Made by a program: the position numbers and the translations under genes
Notes under the pieces: generated by a model
Seen by the model: the letters and a program-made list of their open reading frames with translations, nothing else
Databases searched by the model: none
Told to the model about the DNA's origin: nothing
Origin: Microplitis mediator
Lineage: Eukaryota > Arthropoda > Insecta > Hymenoptera > Braconidae
Reading direction: 5' to 3'
NCBI RefSeq assembly: GCF_029852145.1
Contig: NC_079975.1
Location: 9,052,001 to 9,116,000 of the forward strand
Length of the DNA stretch: 64,000 nt
Shown here: positions 34,845-48,500 of the stretch, in pieces
Numbering within the stretch: position 1 is the stretch's first letter
Layout: each line of letters opens with the position of its first letter

Positions 34845-35170
34845 TTTTATGTAACTCATGCCGAAGAATACGCCGCTAATTGGTTAAAGCCAGCCCCATA
34901 AAATTTTATATTAAAATACAATCCTTTCTGATTGGTTAAACGAGTGGTTTAACATGTATTAACACACTGAATTTTAGTAAAATGGGTGGACTATATCCCT
35001 ACACAATAATTTAAGCCAATAATTATGACCTTTCACTCTTATGACGTTACTTTGAATTTATCTGCCTTATTAACATGACCAAAATCCCTAGACTGCACAT
35101 GCACATTTAATTAATCAGCCCACGCATGTGTAGATTAATGCAACGTCAGCTGAATGTTATAACCTTATAT
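34845..35170 (-). repeat. CCAAT/CRE-bearing conserved repeat, left copy
   Basis: The inverse of 59665-59995, alignable over about 330 bp with roughly 75-80% identity by eye. Conserved blocks (minus strand): TGACGTTGCATTAATCTACA, GATTTTGGTCATGTTAATAA, ACGTCATAAGAG, CCCATTTTACTAAAATT, AACCAATCAGAAAGGATTG and ACCAATTAGCGGCGTATTCT. No open frame. Either an old transposon or a duplicated regulatory segment. Confidence 0.6.
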
Positions 35171-35769
35171 GTCTTTTAATTGGTAGGACACCAAAGATGA
35201 CTTTTTTTACAGAGTTCAGTTTTTGTAAGTGAATAGTACTAAACAAAGTACCGAATTTCATGAAGTATAAATCTTTTTTAATAATAATAAAGTTAATTAT
35301 TTTCATCATAACTCTGACTGCATGACACTGGCCTTAGACATTTAACGGCGTTTTTCTTCATGCCTTCATTGTATATACTATTTTATGAAGTCCTCCCAGA
35401 GAATGAGTCGCTGTCGGTTTTTACCCCCACTGTTAAAAAACAAGTATAATCTCACGCCGTTAAACACATTAATGTTAATGTTAATCTACTGTTAATTAAC
35501 ACTACAAACCGAAAACTCACGTCAATTCTCGATGGCGACTTAGTTTCTGGGACGTCTTTACATCTAGTGAAATCAAATCTAATACCGATTCCACATGATG
35601 TATTAGATACTATTATGGTTCGAAGGTGGAAAGATCTGCAGATTAACGATTCTATTAATATTAGTATTTTTGTTTGATATGATATTAATTAAAAATTAAA
35701 ACTTAGAATAGAAATTTCTATAGAAGCATTTTCTACTATTATCTCACCCAAATAAGAACTTATTTTTAT

Positions 35770-35935
35770 TGTGTATCTATCAAAGTAACATTTACACCGT
35801 TGGTATTGTGATCATTCTAATTCACACAGCCAAAAATTTAACACCGTGTCAGCGTAACTTTCACACCGGCAGTGTTGAAAATTTGCACACCAAATCATTT
35901 ACACCACACCGCGGACTGAATTTTTTACAGTTAAC
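35770..35935. mobile_element. ACACCG-array element fragment
   Basis: Several spaced TTxACACCG units, ending GAATTTTTTACAGTTAAC (35920-35936). It resembles 37705-38179, with a decayed left end. Confidence 0.4.
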
Positions 35936-36536
35936 CAGTAGACACCCTGATTTAACATTCTTATAAATTCTTATAAAATTTATTTTAATCTGAAATCAGC
36001 TTCAAAAATACGGTACTTTGTATCAGAATTCAAAAGATACCTTCAGTTAAATTTATCAAAATATTTTACCCCCGATTATTGGGGCTCAGTCATTTATTGG
36101 TCGAGTTACCCTGTCCTTTATTTATTTTGTTTTTCAACAGGAAAGACATTATTTTAATCATTTAAACTTTGAGCATATTTTTTTATTAAATCATCTTTTA
36201 AAAAATTGAACAATTTAATTATAAAATATGATTCAAGAGCATACAAAAATATATTTAATATTTTATCTGAATAAAATATATAATATATATTAAAGACATT
36301 GTTTTAAAAATTATGTGACTAATAAAAAGGCGAATACTCGAAGGGTTGACAAACATTGATAATTTAAAAATAATACGGCATTAACATTCAATCGAGTCTA
36401 ATCAATACGTTATTTATTATTAAATAAATAAATGCTAATAGTCACCTGGTATTTATTATTACTATATATGTATATATTCGTTCGTTGGTTTATTACCGTA
36501 AAATTACGTAATTATTTTAAAAAATATATATGCTAT

Positions 36537-36542
36537 CACGTG
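36537..36542. promoter_or_regulatory. CACGTG E-box 37 bp downstream of the cwo stop
   Basis: Embedded in the 8-base palindrome TCACGTGA. It lies in the expected 3' untranslated region. Confidence 0.4.
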
Positions 36543-36578
36543 ACGTTTGAAGTTAGTTGAGAGTATTTCATATTATTA

Positions 36579-39500
36579 TTACAAGTGATCTTGATGTCTA
36601 GGACTATATTGAGGTGACCACGCTGGAGTAGTCGTCTGATTGAAATTAACGGATATCGTCACTGGATGAAGTACAACATCAGGTCCTGTATCTGCTACAT
36701 AAGACATGTGTGGTCTAATGAAGCCAGAATCAACTGTCAGTGGAATATAAAATGATCCAGCTTCATGTAAAGCAAATATTGGTACGCCGTGTGACTTTTC
36801 TGAAGTGGGTAATGGGCTCGATTTTATTCGTTCTGCTGAAAATCGTTGTTTTATCGAACTCTTAAATTTATAATTTGACGGCCTGGGAACTGATGAAGAT
36901 GCGGTATTTGAATGTGTACTGTGATTACTGTCATCACTGACCATTGTAGGAGGTGGAATAATAGCTTGAGGACGCTCTGAATCGCTGAATGAACTAACTC
37001 CCGAACTTGAGCCACGATCTGAATGATTGTTTGGTGGACTAAGTGTTGGAATACTTGTATGAACGAAATTCGGAACACTTGTATCATTCAACGTTGGCAT
37101 TTCTGGATGAGGAAATCCTAATCTATCACCTGTAATATTTTATCAACATTAATAATCACATTTATAAATAAATAAAAAAACATTCAACACTTAAATGACA
37201 CGTGTCAGTGAAATTAAATATACGTCAAACAGTAACATTTTGACCTCAGCACGAAAAAATTACCAATAGAGTAGAAGTACCGTTTTTGGCCACTTAAAAA
37301 TTTTGAATAAAATAATTTGTAAAATATGCATCAACGTAATTAATTTTTTTAAATGTGTTTGAAGATATTTTTATCACACTATTGCGATGAAATTTTTTTA
37401 AAATACGTTTTCATTATTTAAAATAAAGTATTAAATGTCCAAAAATGGAGCAGTGACCACAAATGGTACTTCTATCCTACCCCAAGAGTGTTTAGCATTT
37501 CTTTTTGAATAAATTCTGAAACATATTTTTCACTTTTACAAACAAGCCTCAACCTTAATCATATTGGGTGTTTCGGATTTTCATAGAAAGAAAAAAAAGC
37601 AGGAAAACTATTTTTTTGTTATTCAAATGCGCGCAATTTTTTAAAAATTCAAATATTAAAAAAAAAGAATTAGTTTTACACCAAAGATTCACTACTTTAA
37701 GATAGACTGTAAAAAAAGCGGTGTTCAAATTAAATAAAACCGGTGTAGGCGGTGTAATTTGACGGTGTTAAATAGGTGTAAAAAAAAATTCCACGTATAG
37801 AAATTAGAAAAAGAAAATGTCTTGCATATAAAAAAAATTTAATGAATATTATCTAAAGGAAATTTCAATTTTGCTATGTGCTTAGGTACTTCAATAATTA
37901 TTTATGTTATACGTAATTTACTTGAAAATTACACAATTGTACGCCTACGATTTCAATCACCAATAATTTAATTAATTAATAAAAACACTGTGTTAACTGT
38001 AAAAATTTCCATAACGTAAAATATTTTCAACACCGAAAAATATTTTAACACTGAGAAATTTTTTTAACACCGGTGAAAAATATTTACACTGGCGATGATT
38101 TTACTTTAACACTTCTTTCGGTGTTGAAATTTAACACCGAAAAATTTAACACTTACCCTGGTTTTTTTTTTACAGTGTATACTATTATTTGAATTAGTGG
38201 CATACTTCTAATTAGTAAATAGTGAATAGTCATTATTTTCACTATTTCAAATTTAAGAGAAGAGAAAGAAAAAAAGCGGTAAAAAATTTCTTTTTACTTA
38301 AATACGCGCCATTTTTTTTAAATTCCAATATTTAAAGCAAAGAATTAGAATTTGGCACCAAAGATTGACTACTTCAAGATAGTTTAGGTTCCATAAATGG
38401 GTTTACCAAAAAAGATCCTTATTTTAAAGTATCAATTGTTAATCGATGATAGACATCATGGCTAGTCCATTTCTATAGGTTACATTTAAAAAAAACGAAA
38501 ATGGTCTGAGGTCAAAACTGCACACGGTGTCATTTAAGAGTTGATGTATTTAAATATAAATATTTACTTGTAGCAACGATTTTTTCACAGTGCTGTTGCA
38601 AATGATTAATTAATTGTACGCAGAGGGAGTCTCGTGCAAAAAAACCTTCTCCCTCAACAAGAAAATGTACTGTCTCACTGAGACACTCTTGAAAGCCCAT
38701 TCTGTAATGTTCAGCAGCTATTGATCCAGATGCTGAATGTGAAACACTATCAACACTATCTTCTGGGTGATTATGAATAGTCGTTACCGAAGGATGTTTT
38801 GTGTCTATAAAATAAAATAAAATAAATATAAATATATTTAAATTTAAATTCATATAAATGAATTATTTAAATTTACCTTGATGAGCTCCTTGAAGAAACT
38901 TCATATGCCGAATAGCCATTTCGATAATTTCAGTTTTTTCAACTCTTCCTCGGCCTTTTTTCAAGTACTCAGTTGGTATAAGTCGACTAAGATCAGCTAG
39001 GCAATTATTCATACGATCTCTTCTTCGTTTCTCGATAATTCTATGTGACATTGGATCTTGCTGTAACATAATTAAAAAAAAAAATTATTTATTTATTAAA
39101 TTATTGAATTAAAATTTATAATTTTCATTGTATTAAATATATTTTATAAATACAATACAAATAAAGTAATGATTCTGATTATAAATTATATTGTTATTCA
39201 TTTCGCAAAAAAGGTCGCATGCCATCGACGTCATCGGAAATGCCAGTCATTTAATTTTTTTTTAAATCGAAACATAATTATCAATGACAATGATCTTAAA
39301 TAAATTTTCCTAAAATATATAACCGTACTATGAAATTTTTCATAAGGGTAATAATTTATATATTTTAACATAATTTATTATATTTTCACATAGAAATTAC
39401 CTCTTTATTTAAACAACGTCTTTTCCGGCTTAACGGGGACGAATTTAGCGCTTCGTCTTGATTCGCCGGCGTGTAATACTGCATTTTTAAAATATTTTCC

Positions 39501-42500
39501 ATACTATGTGTTACCATTTTTATACATTTAATGATTAATATTTAAATAAATTAGCAACTAATTAAATTTAATTCTACACGATCACAAATAAAATTTTACT
39601 GTCTTTATTTTGTTTTATAAAAATCTATACAATCAAAGGTGTGCGGGGGTGTGTGTTATTGTGAATAAAAATTGAGATAATGGCTATTGTATGCTATTAT
39701 AAATTATTGCGAAAACCCATCAAAATGAAATTTCAATAATATTATTTAATTTCATTTTGTTCCACCTTTGACGAGTTATCAAGTCAGACTGAAGCAACTG
39801 CTACCAAGTTACGTCGTTCTGAATGATTGGATAGCTAAGAGTGGTGCTCAACCTTACTCAACAGTTAATGCATTTCTTTAGTGGGCCAAGCAGAATCGTC
39901 TTCTTTATACCCCCTCCCCCTTATGTTGGTGTAAATTATATCATCTAATCACGTGTATACGTCTCTCAATAACAAAACAACACGTGAGGATCCAAGTACA
40001 TAAGGAAATTTATTTTTGATTATTTTAAATTGTAAATATCATAAATGTATATAAATATATTCGTATTTAAATTTAATTTATTGTAATATTATAAATAAAT
40101 GTTATGTTATTGAAACTTTTGTGACCCGTTTATTTGCAAAACTTATTTTTTTTTTTTGGTGATAAAAAATAAAATGACCCGAAAAAAAAACATAAAGTTG
40201 ATAAGATGAAAGTTCAAAATAACTGAGTAATTTATAAGTCGGTTTAAACTAGAAATATATAATATAAATAAAATAAATAATTTATAGAGTTTGCGAGTAA
40301 ATAAATAAATTATTTAATTTTTTGTTTTAATTGCAAATTTTGAAAAAATTTAATTTTAAGTAATTATCCAAATATACATTTTTTAATTATGGTTTGTATA
40401 CATCACGTTTGCGAGTTGTGTCAATGAATTTAAAACAACGTAAGTATATAAACACGACGTGTTGAAAACGATGTATGTAATGTTTGACAAGTTAGAAGAA
40501 CACAGATGTAGATATTGATGCAACAGGTGCTTTAAAGGGGTCAAAGTTTAATGAGTAATGAGCAGATATGAATATACCCAATGTACATATACTAGTTATA
40601 AATAAACTTTAATGAAAAAGTTTTATTGGGATTACCACTGCGGAATAAAAATAAATAATAAATTTATGTTCGGAGAAAAATTAAGAAATCACGTTTTTTT
40701 ATATTTATTCCACGAGTGGCACGTGATACAGCTCATAAGAGTGATTAAAAAAAAAAAACTAATGTTATCAAGGAGAAGCAGCAATCCGGGTCGAATGATA
40801 TCAAATAAACCGGATAAATCTAGTATATTTGAACTATGTGCTTGGTATAAATATTCTCATTATGGTCCGGTTATCTCTGCAAATGACAGTGGAGGTCCCC
40901 TGCATGTTTTTCAAACGATAACTGAGATTTACTGGATCTTGCATACGGTCTGACAACAAGACTTCTTCTTTCTTTTTCTCGCTATCTTGACTGCTATACG
41001 TGATTCTTAGGTTACTAGAGGTGATCGGCCTCATCATAAAAATCAATAAATTTTTTGTTTATAATTATGAGTTAATAAATTTTATTTTATAGATAAATTG
41101 ATTATGCAAAATAAATTTTAATAACTATTCATTTTTATTTTTTTGCTGATTACATTCAGAGTTAGCGATTTTTGAGTAAACATCATAGCTAAAGTAATAA
41201 AAACAATAATTATAATTATTATTATATTTGAGATTCTAACATTTACTGTAAATATTAATTGGGAAAAAAAATTTTTTGGAAAAATTTGAATATCTTTTTT
41301 ATGATGAATTTATGCAAAGATTTAATTTTTTGGTATTTAAAATAATTTACAAAAATATAGTAGGGGAGGGGGGGGGGGGTACCTCGAAATTTAAAAAAAA
41401 AACTTCTTTTTAAAATGTTTTTTAAACATTCCAAACTCACTTTTGTAAATATAATTGAGCATGATTTTGAAGTTTTTTGTTAAACTTTTTCAAAAATCGA
41501 GTGTCAGACGAAAAATGTTAATTCCCAGTTGAAAAATTTTCATTTTTACTTCGACTGTAAAAACTTTAAAAATATACGTAATCTCTCAAAAAGTTCAAAG
41601 ACACTATAAAATATATAATTTTATAAGCTATTTAGAGTTGTAACTTCTCTTATTTATCAATCAAACTTTTATTTTTGAGCTCTTTGAGATTTTAATGATT
41701 TACTTTGATAAGAATCATTATTCAAATCAATTGATTGATTCCAAAGATATATTATGAACACGACAAAAAGTATTTCATTCATACAAATGTCAATTTGGAC
41801 ATAATCATAAATTTCTATACAAATTTCGTTAGACCTCGAAAATTTCGGCATTAGATTTAAAAAAACTTAGATCAAAAGAACTATTGCCTAGAAACAATAC
41901 TGGTAAACTTTTGTAAATATGTGATCCGTCAAAGGTATCAAAATTTTAATAATTATTAATTATCCACGAAAATTACAGTAAATATGTAAATTCATTCATG
42001 ACGGACTTAGAAAACTATTGCAGAAACTTATTGTATTTTATTTTTGATGTTGTCATGATTTTAATATATGGAAAAAGACTTGAACCGTCGAAAATTTGTT
42101 AATTGGAGAAATCTATTTTATTTAACTGCCATCATTATTTGGGTTATTGATATATTACTTGAAAATGTATAATTAATGATATAACATTTTCATTGTTAGA
42201 ATTATAAGTAGTGCCACCACATATAGATAATAATGAAACGGTGACATCAAACCGAAATATGCCATGCCTGATAATACGGCAAAGAAAATTAAATGCAACA
42301 TTGTAAGGAAATTATTGTAGCAAAATGAAAAAGATAGATAAAAGGTATAAATTTAAAATTATGAAACAATATTTTGGCTGTATTGTTTCATAGCACTAGA
42401 TGCGAAGAAATTCAACTTATGCATTCTGTTGTGAGAATCTAATGCGAGAATTTTTTATATTTTTCGGCCACCTAGCGGAGACTTTGATACTGAACTTATA

Positions 42501-45500
42501 ATTTTTATTTTCTGTACAGTCTAACAAATACAGACGCCCTAACTAATCGAATTGCTATAAAGCTAAGAGATTTATTTTTATTATTAATATTTTAAAGATA
42601 TAATAATTAATTAATATAAGCTACTAAAACAATATTTTAACTATAACGTAATTTAATGGAATATATTAAAGAATATTTATTCATCGTTTTATTTATTATC
42701 AAAAATTATAATTTGGACTTTCTGAAATATACGAAAATTGGCCAAAAGTTAGCTATTAAAAATATATTTTTTATATGTATTTATAATATGTTTTTTTTAT
42801 ACAAAAAATATATATTTTATATAATTTAACATGTATTTTTTTAAAACACTAGAATTTCGAAAATTATATAGAAAAAAAAAGTACAGAAGTCGATAAAATT
42901 ACAAATAATTTTTTGATCAGTCGATATTTGATAAGATATCTTTGTATTCATGACTTTAATGATATAACAGCGGGAATAATTATGAATAACAAAAGAAAAA
43001 TATAAGTAGCATTTAGAAAATACACATTGAAATAATAAGTTCCACATGGGATTATATAATTGATATTGTTACAGTTGCTCCCAAAATATTGGAAAAATTT
43101 CCAGGTTTCAATTAAATTACATTTTGTATATTTATCCAAGAATATAAAAAAAAAACAGCACACAATAATTTTTATAAAAATATACAATTTTAAATCCAGT
43201 TAAAATAAGATTACTTACTCTAGAAACTTTTTTTTTTGTGTAAACTTCATCATCTTCGGATGCTGTTGTAAAATTGAGATTTCCATCACAATATCCTGCA
43301 CCAATTCCCATTCTATATATTTCATCTTTGCATGATCTTCCGTCCAAGCTGTTGGAAAAAAATAAAAAATTTTAACATTTGTATTAAAATATATATCCAA
43401 TAGCTTCTTGCAAGCAATAATGTTTTTTTTTCGTAATTTCAATCAAATTTTGAATTTTTGAAATTGTGTAACTTAAAAATATATTTAGTATTTTTTCGTA
43501 CAATGATTATCTTCATGACTCATGACGATAAATTTTATTACTCAACATTTGCAAGCATACATTATCATTTATATTTATTGGGTATAAAGTTTTTTTCCAC
43601 TGAAAACAAAAAAAAGGTAATTTTTTTAATACTTTTTATTCACTTGATATATTTTATATAATTAGTTTCTATAGGTTATTGTCATAATTGATTTTTAATT
43701 AATATGAGCCTGATTAATTACAATCATAGGCCATATTAAATTAATTTTAAAAAATCTAGAAAACGGTTGACCTATGGGTTAGCCCCAAAACTTTCCGCTG
43801 TTTCCGAACTTGAAAACATTTTATATGTATGGATAAATATTAGGGTGGTCGTTAAAAATTAAATTTTCTCAGGCGCCCTATAAAAAGCTTCTTTTTAGTG
43901 AAAAAATACGTAGGGAATTTGTTTTTTTCTTTTTAAGTAAAAAGAACACGTGCCGCAGGACGATCAAAGTTCATTTTTCGATACAATCGTGGTTTTTTTT
44001 TAATATCTCATGAAATATGCAGATTAAAAGAAAAAATCATATGAACAATTTTGTAGGAAATTAAATTCTTAACAAAAAAGGCCATATTGATTTTTTTTAT
44101 AAAATGTGTATTTATGAAGATATTTTAAAAAAACTTTTTTTAAATCTGATGATGAATTGAACGTTTTCAGGATTACAATTTTGAAAATAACATTTTTCTA
44201 AGTATATAGAAACTATGACAAGCATTAATGATTGATATGTTGCGAAGTTGTCTATATTTAAGAAATAACGTTATTTTTATCATTCGTAATCCTTAAAATG
44301 CTCAATTGATAAGATCTAAAAAAGTTTTTTTAAAATATCTTCATAAATACACATTTTATAAAAAAAATGAACATGACCTTTTTTGTCAAGAATTTAATTT
44401 CCTACAAAATTGTTCTTATAATTTTTTCTTTTAATCTGCATATTTCATGAGATATTAAAAAAAAACCACGATTGTATCGAAAAATGAACTTTGATCGTCC
44501 TGCGGCACGTGTTTTCTTTTTACTTAAAAAGGAAAAACCAAATTACCTACGTATTTTTTCACTAAAAAGAAGCTTTTTATCGGGCGCCTGAGAAAATTTA
44601 ATTTTTAACGACCACCCTAATACATATATGTACACATTTTCGAGTTCTTTCAATTATAATTTTCCACATGCGAAGCATTTTTACTATTGTTATTTCCTTA
44701 TAATGACATTAAAATTTTTTTCAACCATTCTAACAAAAAATTGATAAAAACGAAAAACTTTTCAGAAGATTAGACATTCTTGGGCTAAGAAATTATTTTA
44801 TTGTAATTTTGCATTCAATTAATCGTTCGATACAAGAAATTCATTTTTGACTGAATAAAAATTATATAAGTAAATAGAATACTGGCTTGACTTAAATAAT
44901 TTTGGTTTGAATGAAAAAATATTGTATTGAGATGAAAATTCGAATTAACAAGAGTCGGCTCTGTTTTCTCTATCACACTCATATGGACGAATGGTACTCT
45001 CCTTGTTGCACTTGCGTAGTGAATGGAAACTTTATCCACGTAATTGTCTTAAGCAAATGAACATTTTTTAAAAATGAAAACGTAGATTACTAGATTATAT
45101 AGAGATATTTGAATAGAGCAATGAGATCCTCGTTCTTAATTTTGCGTTAAGAGTTTTCATTTGAGAGAAAAGGTTGGACAAAAATAACTATCGACCCTTA
45201 AGCACTTTGTTTACATAAAAATTAATTCATTAAGTTTAAAAATGAATAATTTATTGACCCAAGAAAGTTATTTTTTTTTAATTGTATTTCTCTAGTGTAG
45301 AATCATATTTCTAATTTTAGTTAGATAGGAAAAGTAGAAATCATTTTTTTTTTTTTACAAAATTAGGATTATATTCTCAGTAATTTTAGTTCCATTTACT
45401 GAAATTCAAGAATTTTTTAAGTGAACATGAAATAATGAAATGTCACAATAGTGCATACGATCTGTTTATAAGTAATGTTTTTGTCTCTCTTCTACTTATA

Positions 45501-48500
45501 GAGAAAATTTCAATTTATGTGAATGAGCAGAGTGACCAGAATTACGTGCAACCAGATTGTACTATATCCTTTTTGAATAGTGTTTCAATTTTCTTCAAAT
45601 AGTCTCTACAATTATAGAGTATAAGTGATATTTTTCTTCGATCTCACTCATATATTCAAATATTAATTCTTTCATAAAATATATATGAAATGGTTTGAAT
45701 TTGAAATTTTTTCTGGTCTTACCTAACATGTTTTATTTTAAACAATGTCTAGTTTTTGAAAGTTCAAGTTTAATTTTTAGATTCTATTTCTTAAAAATTT
45801 CAAGAATAAGAAATGACAATAAACGTAGTAGAATTGGATAATAAGCTTTTATCAAATTTTTAAAACAATGAACTTCGTAACTATTTCGAAATTGAAGCAG
45901 CTAAAATTAATATTCAACATAAATAACTATACTCAAAGAATTTTACGGTACTTTTTACATAAAAAATTTATAGAGAAATTACTACAGTAATAGTAGCATG
46001 AGGACAGTATGGAATTATGGTAAAAATGACCTATAACATTCCTATCAACAAAATCCAAACGGGAACCCAGTCTAGATTCTTATATGGGAGTTTCTACATG
46101 GCGTTTTCGGATAGATTCTCATATGGTTTCCTATAGGAGTATTAATTTATTCTTTTATTAATATAAACAGTTTCCTACGTGGGTTTCCTACATGAAATTC
46201 CAGATACCTAGTTTCCTATGTGAAGTTCTTACATGGACATCATGGTACCCACAGTTTTCTATATGGATTCTTACATAAATCCATACTTTCTTTTATGGAT
46301 TCCTATGGGTTCCCAGACAATCCCACATGGATTTTTTTAATAGGGATAGAATTTTTTAAATGCATCAAACAGAATTTACAATGTACATTATAATTTCACA
46401 AAGCGACAATTTTATTTTACAAATTTTTATCAGTTGCATCTTAATTGATTATGCTAAATTAGAACGTTCAGTAAAATATTTATAAAAAATAAAATAAAAG
46501 CAATAACTTGAATAAACATTATAATTAAAAGAAAGCTAAGAAGCCGAATATTTCTGAACAAACTCGAATTTGGAAGATTTTTGATAAAATTACTATGCCG
46601 TGTAGTACAAAGTATCAAAAATAGTTGGAGTTTTTAAATGTAAATTCATAAGTTTTCTATGAAATTATAACATTTGCATAAAAAACTATGTTTCTTCTAA
46701 GTTTTCTATGTAAATATTAAAATAAAGTGATAGATTTTTTTGATAAGTCAGAAATATTACTTTGTGTTATAGTAAAAATAGTTATTCTATAAAGTGTATT
46801 TCAATAAAATGTTTTTATAAACTACTGAAACAAATAATATAATTCTCACGAATAATAGGCTGTCCCATGGTTGCCAAAAATTTTTTGGTTATTTTTACTA
46901 AAAAATTCTCTGCGTATACTTTGTAGAATTTTCGACATCGTTATATATCAAATAAATAAAAGTATAATATTTCAAAAGTATTAAATAATAGTAAGGAATT
47001 CTCGACAAAACTAATAGTTTGTTTAATTTATAAATCTAGAGCACAATTTTTTACTGTTTGTATGTAAAAAAAAATAGTATCAATAACGATTAGATGCGTC
47101 CTTCAATGGTCTCTCCTCCCAACATTCATCTCGTCCTCACATTCATACTTTTACTTTCACATCTTTTTAGCAATGTGAGTTATTTGCTTTTTTGCATTTA
47201 GTTTTTTACACATAAATCTTAGTATTTCTTCAATTTTGCTATAAATTTTAAAGTGATTCTGGTAAAATAATGTTTCTAACTCTTAAGCAAAACGTTTTAT
47301 TGAATTTCAAAATTTAAAGTATCTACATATTTTAGAGATATGTTCAAATAAAACAAAAATATATATTTATATATATAAAATAAAATATGACAATTTATTT
47401 CAATGGAGTTCCTTCTGATAATCCATAGAAGGATATCCAATTGGTCAATTTAAAATACACGAGCATTGAAGTAAGTTGCGCGAAACATGTCTTATTAGCA
47501 AAAGTGTGATAATATCCACGTGTTTCAGCTTACTTATATGTTAAAATGAAAACTCAGTTGACTCATAGTTAATTCACGTGTATGCCAACGTGTACACCGT
47601 GTAACAAATGCAGTACATATCACATGTAAAATTTTTATAAATTTCTTTTATTAAAAAAATCTTTGACTGGTTTTTAAATCTTTATTTAAAATCATAGTAA
47701 CTACTTTTCATCCTACAATTCATTAATACCTTTTATTATACAAAGAATGATAATAATAATTTCATCCATGTCCCTGAATGTATACATCATTATTATTATA
47801 AGCTAAACGCTGTCTGATGAATTTATTTGATGTAATCGCTTCATTGAAAATAAGAGAAATTTATAAAAATTCAAATAATGATCATTTCAAATCATTTTTT
47901 ATATTCTTCATGTATTAAAGCTGCCTAAAATAAATTCAACAATAATTTAGTGTTCTTTTTTGGAAGGCTATAAATTAAAAGACTCAGTAGCCGACCAGGA
48001 ACCAGTACTCGATCACTGCATGTATTTATGATAGAAATATATATATCTAAATATAGATATACAAGTACATGGAGTGATCGGGTACCGGTTCCTGATCGGA
48101 TACTAGGTCTTTTACTTTACATAGTTATTATTTTTTAATGAATTATTATTTTCATCAAGTAGAAAATATTTATTTAAAAGTTATATTCGTAAGCTAAACA
48201 TTAAAAATAAGAACAATTTCATGATATTGCTAACGTAACAAATGACCGCGTGGCAACCAACGTGACTTAGAAAATATAAACGAGACTTGCACATAATTCC
48301 CGTTCATAACCTACACTGTTTACTCATGCATATCTTTCATTTTAAACTACACCTCATAATATAAATATATACATATATATACGTAGATTATGGTCGTCTA
48401 ACTTTTACGCACATAATCTACTAATGGATCTAAGTTTTTATTTATTGTAACTGAAATACAGCTTATAAAATTACTATTATTTTTTTATCATTTTATGAGA

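Noticed and set aside
40612..41046. 113-codon plus frame and 70-codon minus frame overlapping in cwo intron 2
   Set aside because: Opposite-strand overlap, no splice signals in phase with cwo, and not recognisable as protein.
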